NCBI RefSeq assembly: GCF_000020725.1
Contig: NC_011146.1
Span: 1,014,501-1,078,500, forward strand
Direction of reading: 5' to 3'
Origin: Citrifermentans bemidjiense Bem
GTDB lineage: Bacteria > Desulfobacterota > Desulfuromonadia > Geobacterales > Geobacteraceae
Length of the DNA stretch: 64,000 nucleotides
Part shown: piece after piece, positions 18,650 to 26,596 of the stretch
Layout: every line of letters begins with the position of its first letter
Position numbering within the stretch: the stretch's first letter is position 1
Translations under genes and position numbers: made by a program
Notes under the pieces: model-generated
Told to the model about the DNA's origin: nothing
What the model saw: only the letters and a program-made list of their open reading frames with translations
The model's database searches: none

Positions 18650-19516
18650 ATGAAAGAGCTAGTGATCAACGCGGACGACTTCGGTCTTTCCAATGGCGCC
18701 AACGAGGGCGTCTATCGGGGGTGGGAGGACGGGGTACTGACCAGCGCCTCGCTCATGGTCGGGGGGGACGCCTTCGACGAGGCTGTGGCGTACGCCCGCG
18801 CCAATCCACTCCTGCAGGTCGGGCTGCACCTGACCCTGGTGCAGGGAAGCGGCGTGCTGACGCAACACGGACTGCCGCCGTTGACCGACGCAAGCGGCTG
18901 CTTCGGCGACGACCCGGTGCTGGCGGGGATGCGTTTTTTCTTCCTGAAGCCCTTGAGAAAGAAGCTGCACCAGGAGATCGAGGCGCAGATCCGGAAGTGC
19001 CTCGATGCCGGGGTGGAACTTTGCCACATCGACGGGCACCTGAACATCCACATGCACCCGGTGGTGTTCGACATCCTCTGCGAGCTGATGCCGCGCTATG
19101 GCATCAAAAGCTTCCGGCTCACCCGGGAGAACTTGGCTGCGAACCTCGCCCTCGACCGAAAGAGGGTCGTCGGGAAATGCGCCGACGCCTTCATCTTCGC
19201 CTCGCTCGCCAAGCGCTGCCGCCCGATGCTCGACCGGCTCGGTATCCGGTACGCCGCCGAGGTGAAGGGGCTGCTCAATTCGGGGCGGATGACGGAACAG
19301 TACCTGCTGCGGGCGCTGGAGGGCGTGGGGGAAGGTCTCACCGAGATCTATTTCCATCCAGGCCGCCGTCCCTGCGAGACGCTGGAGCGCCGGATGCCGG
19401 ATTACCTGCACGACCAGGAACTGGCCGCTTTGACCAGTCCGAAAACGGCGCAGAAGCTGGCCCAGTTGGGGATACGGCTCAGAAATTACCGTGGAGAGGA
19501 AAAGACGTATGCTTAA
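18650..19516 (+). CDS. hpnK: Hopanoid biosynthesis deacetylase HpnK (ChbG/YdjC family)
   Basis: A 288-residue YdjC-type carbohydrate deacetylase; HpnK removes the acetyl group of the GlcNAc-hopanoid before HpnJ acts. Metal-binding residues are visible: Asp9-Asp10 in VINADDFGLS, His60 in GLHLTL, and His126/His130 in CHIDGHLNIHMHP. Typical length for the family. The C-terminus overlaps the next gene by eight bases. The glycosyltransferase HpnI that should supply the substrate is not in the window. Confidence 0.9.
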   Translation: MKELVINADDFGLSNGANEGVYRGWEDGVLTSASLMVGGDAFDEAVAYARANPLLQVGLHLTLVQGSGVLTQHGLPPLTDASGCFGDDPVLAGMRFFFLKPLRKKLHQEIEAQIRKCLDAGVELCHIDGHLNIHMHPVVFDILCELMPRYGIKSFRLTRENLAANLALDRKRVVGKCADAFIFASLAKRCRPMLDRLGIRYAAEVKGLLNSGRMTEQYLLRALEGVGEGLTEIYFHPGRRPCETLERRMPDYLHDQELAALTSPKTAQKLAQLGIRLRNYRGEEKTYA

Positions 19517-19889
19517 GACCGTTGTGGTCATGCTGATGGCGGTCACCGCCGGAACCATCGGGGACGTGCTGCTCGCCAGCGGCATGAAAGAGCTGGGCGA
19601 TCTCTCTACCATGAATTTCAGGGGGATACTGAAAGTCTCCCAGCAGGCGCTGACCACGCCGAAACTGGTGCTGGGAACCGCGATGCTCGCCATCTTCTTC
19701 TTCCTGTGGCTCGCGGTCCTATCCTGGGAAGACTTATCCGTGGCGCTGCCGATGCAGGCCTTAAACTATATACTGGTGGCCTTTTTGTCTCAGTACTTCC
19801 TGCACGAGATAGTGAGCCCCATGCGCTGGGCCGGAACCATCCTGGTGGCGGTCGGCGTTATAATGATAACCAAGAGTTCCGGCGCCTAA
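19509..19889 (+). CDS. Small EamA/DMT-type membrane protein
   Basis: A 126-residue protein with four predicted membrane helices (about 3-22, 40-60, 66-86 and 104-122). It has the half-size architecture of EmrE-like and ArnE/ArnF-like transporters, which work as dimers. The GTIGDVLLASGMKELGD segment near 14-30 resembles the first helix of that group. ATG 19509 follows GAGAGGA; it overlaps the hpnK stop by eight bases, so translation is coupled. Its position suggests movement of a lipid-linked or hopanoid head-group precursor, which is inference only. Confidence 0.75.
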   Translation: MLKTVVVMLMAVTAGTIGDVLLASGMKELGDLSTMNFRGILKVSQQALTTPKLVLGTAMLAIFFFLWLAVLSWEDLSVALPMQALNYILVAFLSQYFLHEIVSPMRWAGTILVAVGVIMITKSSGA

Positions 19890-20004
19890 TCTTCTTTTAA
19901 GACGATCATAGAAGAAGCGCCTGTCGTGGGTAGCTGTGTAACATTAGATAAAACCTAGGCTTTTTCCCTTGAAAAATAATTCCAAGTGGATATAAGCTGT
20001 AGTC

Positions 20005-20769
20005 ATGAAAATTTCCGTCCTCATTATACTGGCCGCATTACTCATTCCCCTGCATGCTTTTCCCGCCTCAGCCTTCAGCAACAACGAAAAGCTGGTCTAC
20101 GACGTAAGTTGGACCGGCTTGAAGGCCGCCACCTCCGTGCACGAGGTTTCCACCAAAGGAAACGAGATGCACATCGTTTCCACCACGCGCTCCAACTCTT
20201 GGATCGACACCTTCTTCAAGGTCGACGACCGCGCCGAATCCGTGATCATCCGCGGCAGCGGCGACCGCTTCGGGACCCCGAAGTACTCCCGCAACAAGAT
20301 CCAGGAGGGGAGCCACCGCAGGTTGAAAGAGGCCTTCTTCGACCCGCAGGAGTTAAAGGTGGAGTCGCGGAACCTTTTGGATAAGTCCAAGCATGTCGAC
20401 AAGATCAGCGCCAATACCTTTGATTCCCTTTCCTGCGTCTACTACGTCAGGACCCTGGAGCTGGTCCCCGGGAGGTCCGTCTACGTCGACATCTACGACT
20501 TCAACACGCTCTGGAATACCGAAGTGAAGGTGCTCAGGCGCGAGGAAATCAGCACCCCGCTGGGCAGGTTCAAGACCATCGTGGTGAAGCCGATTATGAA
20601 GGCCGAAGGTTATTTCTCCCGTACCGGCGACGTCACCGTCTGGCTTACCGACGATTCCCTGCGTATCCCGGTGAAGATGACCACCAAGGTGAAAATCGGC
20701 AAGATCACCGCCACCATTTCCGGCGGCAGTTACTGGCCCGCCAACGGCGACCGCACCGCCAGCAACTAG
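20005..20769 (+). CDS. Secreted DUF3108 domain protein
   Basis: A 254-residue protein with a Sec signal peptide (residues 1-23, ending FPASA) and a single DUF3108-type beta-rich domain. Recognisable pieces are EKLVYDVSWTGLKAATSVHEV at the start of the domain, IDTFFKVDDRAES in the middle and VWLTDDSLRIPVKM at the end. It is expected in the periplasm or outer-membrane lumen; the family function is unknown. It is a monocistronic unit ended by a strong bidirectional hairpin. Confidence 0.8.
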   Translation: MKISVLIILAALLIPLHAFPASAFSNNEKLVYDVSWTGLKAATSVHEVSTKGNEMHIVSTTRSNSWIDTFFKVDDRAESVIIRGSGDRFGTPKYSRNKIQEGSHRRLKEAFFDPQELKVESRNLLDKSKHVDKISANTFDSLSCVYYVRTLELVPGRSVYVDIYDFNTLWNTEVKVLRREEISTPLGRFKTIVVKPIMKAEGYFSRTGDVTVWLTDDSLRIPVKMTTKVKIGKITATISGGSYWPANGDRTASN

Positions 20770-20815
20770 AACCAAAGACGCCAATAGAGACAGCACCGCA
20801 AAAAAAAACAAAGAA

Positions 20816-20857
20816 GGGCCGGCAAAGCAGCTACAAGCTGACCCGCCGGCCCCTTTT
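20816..20857. terminator. Bidirectional intrinsic terminator
   Basis: The stem GGGCCGGC (20816-20823) pairs with GCCGGCCC (20845-20852) and is followed by TTTT on the plus strand. On the minus strand the same stem is followed by a long T-rich tract (the A-run at 20799-20812). It serves the convergent DUF3108 gene and asnS. Confidence 0.8.
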
Positions 20858-20884
20858 CGTTGAGCCTTCGGTAGGTGGTGTTTC

Positions 20885-20917
20885 GTTGTCAATTGTCAAT
20901 CGTCAATTGTTAATTGC
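20885..20917. repeat. ATTGACA-word repeat arm downstream of asnS
   Basis: A single arm of TTGTCAATTGTCAATCG type, made of about three near-copies of a 7-8 base word. It ends five bases before the asnS stop codon on the minus strand. The same word recurs at 25701-25880 and 57683-57712. Confidence 0.7.
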
Positions 20918-20921
20918 TATC

Positions 20922-22307
20922 CTAGAATTCCGCGTGCCTCGGCGTCCTGGGGAAAGGAATCACGTCCCTGATGTTCTCCATCCCGGTCAGGTACATGATC
21001 AGCCTTTCGAACCCGAGGCCGAACCCCGCATGCGGGGTCGAGCCCCAGCGCCTGGTGTCGAGGTACCAGGAAAGCGACTCCGGCTCGATCCCGACCTCCA
21101 TCATCCGGCCGATCAGCGGCTCTAACCGCTCCTCGCGCTGGCTCCCCCCGATGATCTCTCCCACCTTGGGGACCAAGAGGTCCATGGCGGCGACGGTCCT
21201 GCCGTCGTCGTTGAGCCTCATGTAAAATGCCTTGATGTCCTTGGGGTAGTTCATTATGAAGACCGGGCCGCCGACCACCTGCTCGGTCAGGTAGCGCTCA
21301 TGCTCGGACTGCAGGTCGAGCCCCCACTCCACCGGAAACTGGAAGGAGACCGGCGCCTTCTTGAGCCGCTCGATCGCCTCGCCGTAATCCATCCTGGCGA
21401 AGGAGGCCTGCGCCACCCCCTCTATCCGCTCGATGAGCCCCTTGTCGATCTGTGCGTTGAAGAACCGCATGTCGTCGTCGCAGTTGTCCAGCGCGAAGCG
21501 GCAGAGCCTTTTCAGAAAGGCCTCGGCCAAGTCGGCGTCGTCGGAGAGGTCGGCGAAGGCCATCTCCGGCTCGATCATCCAGAACTCGGCGGCGTGCCGC
21601 GCCGTGTTGGAGTTTTCCGCGCGGAAGGTGGGGCCGAAGGTGTAGATGTCGGAGAAGGCCTGGGCGAAGAGTTCCCCCTCCAGTTGCCCGCTCACGGTAA
21701 GGCCGGTGGCTTTAGCGAAGAAGTCCTGCGCGAAGTCGATCTCACCCTCGACCCGGGGCGGGTTGTTCAGGTCCAGCGTGGTGACGCGGAAGAGTTCCCC
21801 CGCCCCCTCGCAGTCGTTGGCAGTGATGATGGGGGTGTGCACGTATAGAAAGCCGCGCTCGGCGAAGAAGCGGTGCACCTCCTGGGCCAGCGCCGACCGG
21901 ACGCGGAACACGGCGCCGAAGGTGTTGCTGCGCACCCTCATGTGGGCGATGGTGCGCAGGTATTCGAAGCTGTGCCGTTTTTTCTGCATCGGGTATTCCT
22001 GGTCCGCCGTACCCACCACTTCTACCGAGAGCGCCTTCAGCTCCAGTTCCTGCCCCGCTGCAGGCGACTCCTGCAGCACGCCGGTCACGGTGAGCGCGCT
22101 TCCTGTGCCAAGCGCGGCAACCTCTGCATAATTGGCAAGCTCCGGCTCGGCCACCACCTGTATCCCCGCCAGTGTCGATCCGTCGTTCAGGGAGATGAAG
22201 GTCACTCCCTTGCCGGTCCGCACCGTCCTCGCCCACCCCTTGAGCAGTAAAGTCTCGCCCGGCCGTCCCTCGCTCAGTGCCTGTTTTACCCTGGTTCTCG
22301 CTGTCAT
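20922..22307 (-). CDS. asnS: Asparaginyl-tRNA synthetase
   Basis: A 461-residue class IIb aminoacyl-tRNA synthetase that charges tRNA-Asn. An N-terminal OB-fold anticodon-binding domain (LLLKGWARTVRTGKGVTFISL) occupies about 17-110. The catalytic core carries motif 2, TFRAENSNTARHAAEFWMIEPE, near 215-237 and motif 3 in HAGFGLGFERLIMYLTG near the C-terminus. Length is close to the bacterial AsnRS norm, and the ...ENSNT... signature separates it from AspRS. Convergent with the DUF3108 gene. Confidence 0.95.
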   Translation of the reverse strand: MTARTRVKQALSEGRPGETLLLKGWARTVRTGKGVTFISLNDGSTLAGIQVVAEPELANYAEVAALGTGSALTVTGVLQESPAAGQELELKALSVEVVGTADQEYPMQKKRHSFEYLRTIAHMRVRSNTFGAVFRVRSALAQEVHRFFAERGFLYVHTPIITANDCEGAGELFRVTTLDLNNPPRVEGEIDFAQDFFAKATGLTVSGQLEGELFAQAFSDIYTFGPTFRAENSNTARHAAEFWMIEPEMAFADLSDDADLAEAFLKRLCRFALDNCDDDMRFFNAQIDKGLIERIEGVAQASFARMDYGEAIERLKKAPVSFQFPVEWGLDLQSEHERYLTEQVVGGPVFIMNYPKDIKAFYMRLNDDGRTVAAMDLLVPKVGEIIGGSQREERLEPLIGRMMEVGIEPESLSWYLDTRRWGSTPHAGFGLGFERLIMYLTGMENIRDVIPFPRTPRHAEF

Positions 22308-22415
22308 GTGAGCCGCTCCGCTGGTAGATTTTAATGACCATTTATAGCATACAGGTCAGGCCACAGCAAAAGCATAGTTGACAATCCACCCGGGGTTCGT
22401 ATAGGTTTGCTCCCT

Positions 22416-22802
22416 ATGATGAAGAGTATTTTCGCCCTATTGCTTTGCCTGTTCCTGATGGCGCCGGCCGCTTCCGGCAAAGAGCCCGGTTTCGGAGGAG
22501 TCGGTATCGACGGCGTCCCCAGGGCCGACGGCACCATCGTGGTGAGGCAGCTGGTGGCTGGCGGGCCGGCGCATCTGGCCGGAATCAAGGCGGGGGACGT
22601 GATAACCCAGGTGGACGGGACGCCGACTGTTGGGAGCGACTTCAAGTTCATCGTAGAGCGCAGGCTGCGCGGGCGGGCCGGAAGCCCCGTGCTCATCCTG
22701 GTGCGGCGGCCGGGGAACCCGAAGACGCTCAGTTTCAACATGGTGCGGCGGCAGTTGAAGCTTGATGGGGCCGGGAAAAAAGGTACCCAAAAGGGGGAGT
22801 GA
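22416..22802 (+). CDS. Secreted single-PDZ protein
   Basis: A 128-residue protein with a signal peptide (MMKSIFALLLCLFLMAPAAS) and one PDZ domain covering the rest. The carboxylate-binding-loop region is GFGGVGIDG, and the segment LAGIKAGDVITQVDGTP is typical of HtrA-like PDZ domains. No protease domain is attached, so it may present substrates or act as an adaptor in the periplasm. ATG 22416 is used; the frame extends to a TTG at 22407. The stop codon is one base before the ATG region of the next gene, so the pair is cotranscribed. Confidence 0.75.
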   Translation: MMKSIFALLLCLFLMAPAASGKEPGFGGVGIDGVPRADGTIVVRQLVAGGPAHLAGIKAGDVITQVDGTPTVGSDFKFIVERRLRGRAGSPVLILVRRPGNPKTLSFNMVRRQLKLDGAGKKGTQKGE

Positions 22803-22803
22803 C

Positions 22804-23169
22804 ATGCGTAGATTCATGACAACAGCATTGGCGGTTTTCCTTCTGCTTCCGCTTTCGGGCCTAGCCGCGGGGCAGATGCCGCAGAGCCCGCTAGGTCAGC
22901 ACGCTCCGGCGCAGAAGTATCCCAAGGTAGTACTGTTCTCGACCTCGTGGTGCCCGCACTGCAAGGCCGCGAAGGAATTTTTCACCCGCAACGACATCCC
23001 CTTCATCAACCGCGACGTCGAACTCGACAGCGATGCGATGGAGCTTTTGACCGGGAAGTACAAAAGCCAGGGAGTGCCGGTCATCGTGATTGGGGATGAC
23101 GCCCAGGTGCTGAAGGGATTCGACGAGGGGCGGGTGCGAAAGGCCTTGGATCAATACCGGAAGAAGTAA
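22804..23169 (+). CDS. Periplasmic glutaredoxin/thioredoxin-like protein
   Basis: A 121-residue exported protein with a signal peptide (about 1-22) followed by a glutaredoxin-like fold. The redox motif is Cys50-Pro-His-Cys53 in STSWCPHCKAAKEFF, the CPHC dithiol seen in periplasmic oxidoreductases such as DsbA. The cis-proline loop is GVPVIVI near residue 89. Start ATG 22804 follows GGGGGAG. It probably acts on disulfides outside the cytoplasm; oxidase or reductase direction cannot be decided. Confidence 0.8.
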   Translation: MRRFMTTALAVFLLLPLSGLAAGQMPQSPLGQHAPAQKYPKVVLFSTSWCPHCKAAKEFFTRNDIPFINRDVELDSDAMELLTGKYKSQGVPVIVIGDDAQVLKGFDEGRVRKALDQYRKK

Positions 23170-23196
23170 CCTGGCGGGCAGCATGAGAGGCACACG

Positions 23197-23225
23197 AAGG
23201 GGGGCGCGATGCGCTCCCTTTTTTT
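23197..23225. terminator. Terminator between convergent genes
   Basis: The stem formed by 23197-23207 and 23211-23220 (GGGGGCGC with GCGCTCCC, one wobble pair) has a three-base loop and is followed by TTTTT. It serves the thioredoxin-like gene; the reverse strand has only a two-base T start. Confidence 0.7.
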
Positions 23226-24198
23226 ATCCCTGCACTTCGGCCTCTTCGGCCAGAACCTCCAGAAGGACCTCCACCAGGCGCGGCGCCAGGTGGTTTCCCT
23301 TCATCTCGTTCATGGTCCCGATCGTCTCGTCACGGGTGAATCCCTTGCGGTAGGGGCGGTCCATGGTCAGGGCGTCGCAGATGTCGGCGGTCGCCACTAT
23401 CTGCGCCTCGATCGGTATCCGGTCTCCGTCCAGCTTCTGTGGGTACCCCTTGCCGTCGTAGCGTTCGTGGTGGTAAAGGACGATGTTCTGCACCGTCTTC
23501 GATAGGTTCGCCTTGCGCACCACCTCGCATCCCCATTCCGGGTGCTTCATCACGACCTGAAACTCCTCGTCGGTCAAGCCGCGCTCCGCGTTCAGGATCG
23601 CCTCAGGCACCCCGATCTTGCCGCAGTCGTGCAACCAACTGCCGTACCTGATCTCCTGCTTTATCTCCTCGGACACCCCCAGCCGCTCCGCGATTTTAAT
23701 GGCGAGGGTGGCCACGCGATCGCAGTGCCCCTTGGTGGAGGCATCCTTCAGCTCGATGGTCTGCGCCAGCGAGAACAGGATGAACTCGTCCTCGCGCTTG
23801 AGCGACTGCAGCACGCGGTACCTGCGGATGCCGTCTTTCACCGCACGCAGCATGTCCGCCTTCTTCCACGGCTTGAGCACGAAACGAAAGACTTCGCCGC
23901 TGTTGATGGCGGCCAGTGTGGTGGAGAGGTCGGCGCTTCCGGTCATCATGATCTTCACCGTGTGCGGCGAGACCTCCTTGATCTTTGACAGCAGTTCTAT
24001 TCCACGCATCCCCGGCATCTCGTTGTCCGAAATGACTACGGCGACATTCTGCTCCTCGACGATCTTCAGCGCCTCCAGTGCGGACGCAGCAGTCAGTACG
24101 TTGAGCCCCCTGTTCTCGAAGACCCCTCTGGTGTAGGCGAGGTAGCTTCTCTCGTCATCGACGAAAAGGATGGTTTCGCGTTCTTGTTTGTTGGGCAT
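23224..24198 (-). CDS. Response regulator with HD-GYP domain
   Basis: A 324-residue cytoplasmic protein that probably hydrolyses cyclic di-GMP (or a related dinucleotide) when its receiver domain is phosphorylated. The receiver domain covers about 8-125 with phosphoacceptor Asp58 in VVISDNEMPG. The HD-GYP domain covers about 145-320, with His158, the His190-Asp191 pair in WLHDCGKIG, HHE at 243-245 and GYP at 251-253, so all catalytic residues are present. Start ATG 24198 follows GGAG; a GTG 21 bases upstream is the less likely alternative. No kinase is adjacent. Confidence 0.9.
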   Translation of the reverse strand: MPNKQERETILFVDDERSYLAYTRGVFENRGLNVLTAASALEALKIVEEQNVAVVISDNEMPGMRGIELLSKIKEVSPHTVKIMMTGSADLSTTLAAINSGEVFRFVLKPWKKADMLRAVKDGIRRYRVLQSLKREDEFILFSLAQTIELKDASTKGHCDRVATLAIKIAERLGVSEEIKQEIRYGSWLHDCGKIGVPEAILNAERGLTDEEFQVVMKHPEWGCEVVRKANLSKTVQNIVLYHHERYDGKGYPQKLDGDRIPIEAQIVATADICDALTMDRPYRKGFTRDETIGTMNEMKGNHLAPRLVEVLLEVLAEEAEVQG

Positions 24199-24335
24199 TG
24201 GTTTATCTCCGGCAGGCACAGTTCATTAAGCAGTGTGCCTTGTACTTATCGGCAGAAGTTCCCATGAGAAAAGGGAAAAAAATTAAGGCTGGCGATCTCG
24301 GTGATATTTCAGCGGGAAGCTGCGCTTGGCGCCGC

Positions 24336-24363
24336 TTGACACGCTAGGCAAGAGCGGTACCAT
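24336..24363 (+). promoter_or_regulatory. Candidate promoter for the small HTH gene
   Basis: TTGACA at 24336-24341 and TACCAT at 24358-24363, spaced by 16 bases, precede the 59-residue gene by about 85 bases. It may also drive the HD-GYP gene behind it. Confidence 0.45.
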
Positions 24364-24448
24364 GCATCTGGGAGCTGTAATTAAAACGACGCCGGTTTTG
24401 TTTTCTTAATTTCTCGATCTTCGGGAAGAGCTGGCAAAGGGGTAGACC

Positions 24449-24628
24449 ATGCTGATAACGAAGACCTGGTACACCATCTCGGAAGCGGCCCAGAAATTCG
24501 GGGTGGAAGAGGAGCGGCTCAGGGTGTGGATCGAGGAGGGGGTGATCCGGACCGAGGAGGAAAATGGGGTGGTCCGGGTAAACGGGGACGACTTGGAATT
24601 GAAGATCGAGGAACTGACCGGGATATAG
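24449..24628 (+). CDS. Small MerR/excisionase-type helix-turn-helix protein
   Basis: A 59-residue protein. It starts at ATG 24449 with AAAGGGG upstream and ends at TAG 24626-24628. The sequence [19 protein letters not shown] followed by [20 protein letters not shown] is the winged helix-turn-helix of MerR/excisionase-type DNA-binding domains, where the first helix reads ISEAA and the wing reads the GVVRV strand. There is no effector domain. It precedes the HD-GYP gene by 110 bases on the same strand and could regulate or be cotranscribed with it. Confidence 0.75.
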   Translation: MLITKTWYTISEAAQKFGVEEERLRVWIEEGVIRTEEENGVVRVNGDDLELKIEELTGI

Positions 24629-24738
24629 CCGTTAAAATGGAAAAAGCCCTGCTGGCCCTTAAGCTCATGAGCGTGCTGCCGATATAGTTCCTGTGCCCAC
24701 CAACGCAGGGGGGCAACGGTAACAACGGAGGTGGCGCC

Positions 24739-25701
24739 ATGGGGGAGATGTACGTACCCGTCAGCATAGAAAGCATCCAGGCCGATCTTTTCCCGGATGT
24801 GGCCCTTTACATCAGAAGTGGTGAAAAATACATCCTTTACAAGAGCCATGGCCGCAATTTCACCGCCAGCGACCAGGAACGGCTCATGGAAAACAAGGTG
24901 GAGTTCCTCTTCGTAAGTCCGGCCGACCTGGAGGTGATCACGACCTTCATGGAGAACAACGCCGAGCGCGTGTTGAAGGACAATACGCTGCAGGCGAAGA
25001 CCAAGGGAAAGATCATCTACCAGACCTCCATCAACTTCGTGGGGGACATCTTCGAACACCCAGAGAAGGTCTCGGATTTTTCCCGTAGCAAGCGGCTGGT
25101 GGAAAACCTGCTGCAGTACCTGGCCAGCGACCGCGATTCCTTCAATTCCCTGGAAAGCGTGATGGCCCACAACTACTACACCTTCGTGCACAGCCTGCAG
25201 GTGACCGCGCTGTCGGTGCTGCTGCATGCGGAGGCCTACCTTCTGTCCCACGACGAAATGCTCGACGTCGGTATCGGGACTCTCCTGCACGATTTCGGCA
25301 AGGTATTCGTTGCGCCAGCGATCCTGAACAACGAAGGGAAGCTCTCCAAGGCCGAGATCGAGGAATACCGCAAGCATCCGGAAGAGGGGTACCAGTACCT
25401 CAAGAAAAACACCAGGCTTTCCGAGATCTCCCTCGGAGTCGTGCGCTGTCATCACGAGCGCAACAACGGCAACGGGTATCCCCAGGGGCTGAAAGGGCCG
25501 GCCATTTCCCGCAGCGCGCAGGTCGCCGCCATCTGCGACGTCTACTGCACCTTAACCATCGACCGTGCCTGCCGTAAGGCCCTCAGTTCCGCCATTGCCG
25601 TCTCCATCATGAAGCAGGAGATGAAGGGCTCGTTCAACGAGCGGCTGCTCGATGTACTGGAAGGGATCGTCTGCACCGAAAACCCGGCGCAGTTCTTGTG
25701 A
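24739..25701 (+). CDS. HD-GYP domain phosphodiesterase
   Basis: A 320-residue cytoplasmic protein. The N-terminal ~100 residues (YVPVSIESIQADLFPDVALY) resemble a domain often found ahead of HD-GYP modules. The HD-GYP domain follows: His184-Asp185 in LLHDFGKVFV, HHE at 238-240 and GYP at 246-248, as expected for cyclic di-GMP hydrolysis. It has no receiver or membrane segment. ATG 24739 follows GGAGG. Its stop codon directly touches an inverted repeat of ATTGACA words. Confidence 0.85.
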   Translation: MGEMYVPVSIESIQADLFPDVALYIRSGEKYILYKSHGRNFTASDQERLMENKVEFLFVSPADLEVITTFMENNAERVLKDNTLQAKTKGKIIYQTSINFVGDIFEHPEKVSDFSRSKRLVENLLQYLASDRDSFNSLESVMAHNYYTFVHSLQVTALSVLLHAEAYLLSHDEMLDVGIGTLLHDFGKVFVAPAILNNEGKLSKAEIEEYRKHPEEGYQYLKKNTRLSEISLGVVRCHHERNNGNGYPQGLKGPAISRSAQVAAICDVYCTLTIDRACRKALSSAIAVSIMKQEMKGSFNERLLDVLEGIVCTENPAQFL

Positions 25702-25880
25702 ACCAATTGACAATTGACAATGGACAATTGACAACGAAATACAAACCACTACCACGCAGCGGGCAGTGTCCAGTCCAACTTGAAGCATTGGGGATAATGA
25801 AAAAGGGACGGGCCTGGCGCTAGTTATGAATACCACGGCATTTAGTTGTCAATTATCAATTGTCAATTGTCAATTGGTTT
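25701..25880. repeat. Long inverted repeat of ATTGACA words
   Basis: The left arm at 25701-25735 begins AACCAATTGACAATTGAC; the right arm at 25844-25880 is its inverse, with about 33 of 35 bases matching. Each arm consists of four near-copies of the word. About 108 bases of unremarkable DNA separate the arms. The left arm starts at the last base of the HD-GYP stop codon. A further partial copy at 25890-25905 lies just before the CheX ribosome-binding site. Confidence 0.8.
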
Positions 25881-25922
25881 AAGACCAAGCGTCAATTGCC
25901 AATTGAACCTCAGGAGGTTGCC

Positions 25923-26423
25923 TTGAGCAGTATCACGTTCGAAGAAATCATGTTCACCATCATGTCCGCCACGCAGGATACCTTCAAGAGCTACATGAAC
26001 ACAGACATCTTCGCGGGGAAGGTGGAAAAGAAGATAAACCCGCTGCATAGCGACGTGGTCGGCATCGTCGGGGTCGCCGGAGACCGGGTCGGCTACATCC
26101 TCTTCGCCACCGAGAAAGGGTCGGCCGAGCAGATAGCGAAGGAACTCATGATGATGGACGAGGCGGACGACGAATCGATCAACGACGCGGTGGGCGAGGT
26201 GGTCAACAACATCGCCGGCGTGTTCAAGACCAAGTACCACGAGCAGTACGGCAGCGTGGCGCTGGGACTTCCCCTGGTACTCTCCGGCCGCCTGAGGCCG
26301 ATCACCGACCCTCCCGAGCAGGCGGCTAGCGACGGGAGCATGGTGGTTCAATGCAAGGGGGTAACCATCCCCTTCACCACCATGGACGGCAGGCTCACGT
26401 TCCGGGTCATGGTCTACATGTAA
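25923..26423 (+). CDS. CheX-like chemotaxis phosphatase
   Basis: A 166-residue protein of the CheC/CheX/FliY family, which dephosphorylates CheY-type receivers. The phosphatase motif E-x-x-N is seen as Glu92 to Asn95 in NDAVGEVVNNIAGVFK. The rest, including HSDVVGIVGVAGDRVGYILF, follows the CheX fold. The start is TTG 25923, five bases after AGGAGG (25912-25917); the open frame extends into repeat DNA but that part is not credible protein. It may act on one of the many receiver proteins of this genome, since no che genes are adjacent. Confidence 0.82.
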   Translation: MSSITFEEIMFTIMSATQDTFKSYMNTDIFAGKVEKKINPLHSDVVGIVGVAGDRVGYILFATEKGSAEQIAKELMMMDEADDESINDAVGEVVNNIAGVFKTKYHEQYGSVALGLPLVLSGRLRPITDPPEQAASDGSMVVQCKGVTIPFTTMDGRLTFRVMVYM

Positions 26424-26428
26424 CGGCT

Positions 26429-26449
26429 GGGGCTAGGGGCTAGGGGCTG
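26429..26449. repeat. GGGGCTA heptamer repeat
   Basis: Three consecutive 7-base units (GGGGCTA, GGGGCTA, GGGGCTG) start six bases after the CheX-like stop codon. Short, but in the same 3'-of-gene position as the other word repeats. Confidence 0.65.
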
Positions 26450-26507
26450 GATAGACTGCACGGCCACCGGTCCTGTTTATACGGCTCCTCCTCAGCTACT
26501 CCTCCAA

Positions 26508-26550
26508 CGGAAAAGCCCCCGCTGCCTTGACGGCAACGGGGGCTTTTCCG
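26508..26550. terminator. Strong bidirectional terminator
   Basis: CGGAAAAGCCCCCG (26508-26521) pairs with CGGGGGCTTTTCCG (26537-26550), and the inner TGCC/GGCA extends the stem. A and T tracts within the stem provide U-runs on both strands. It separates the convergent CheX-like and fumarase genes. Confidence 0.85.
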
Positions 26551-26596
26551 TTTCGCTGTTACAGCTTGGGGGCCGTAGCCCTAGGCGCGAAGGCGC

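Noticed and set aside
25860-25922. N-terminal extension of the CheX-like protein
   Set aside because: It is translated ATTGACA repeat; AGGAGG five bases before TTG 25923 defines the start.
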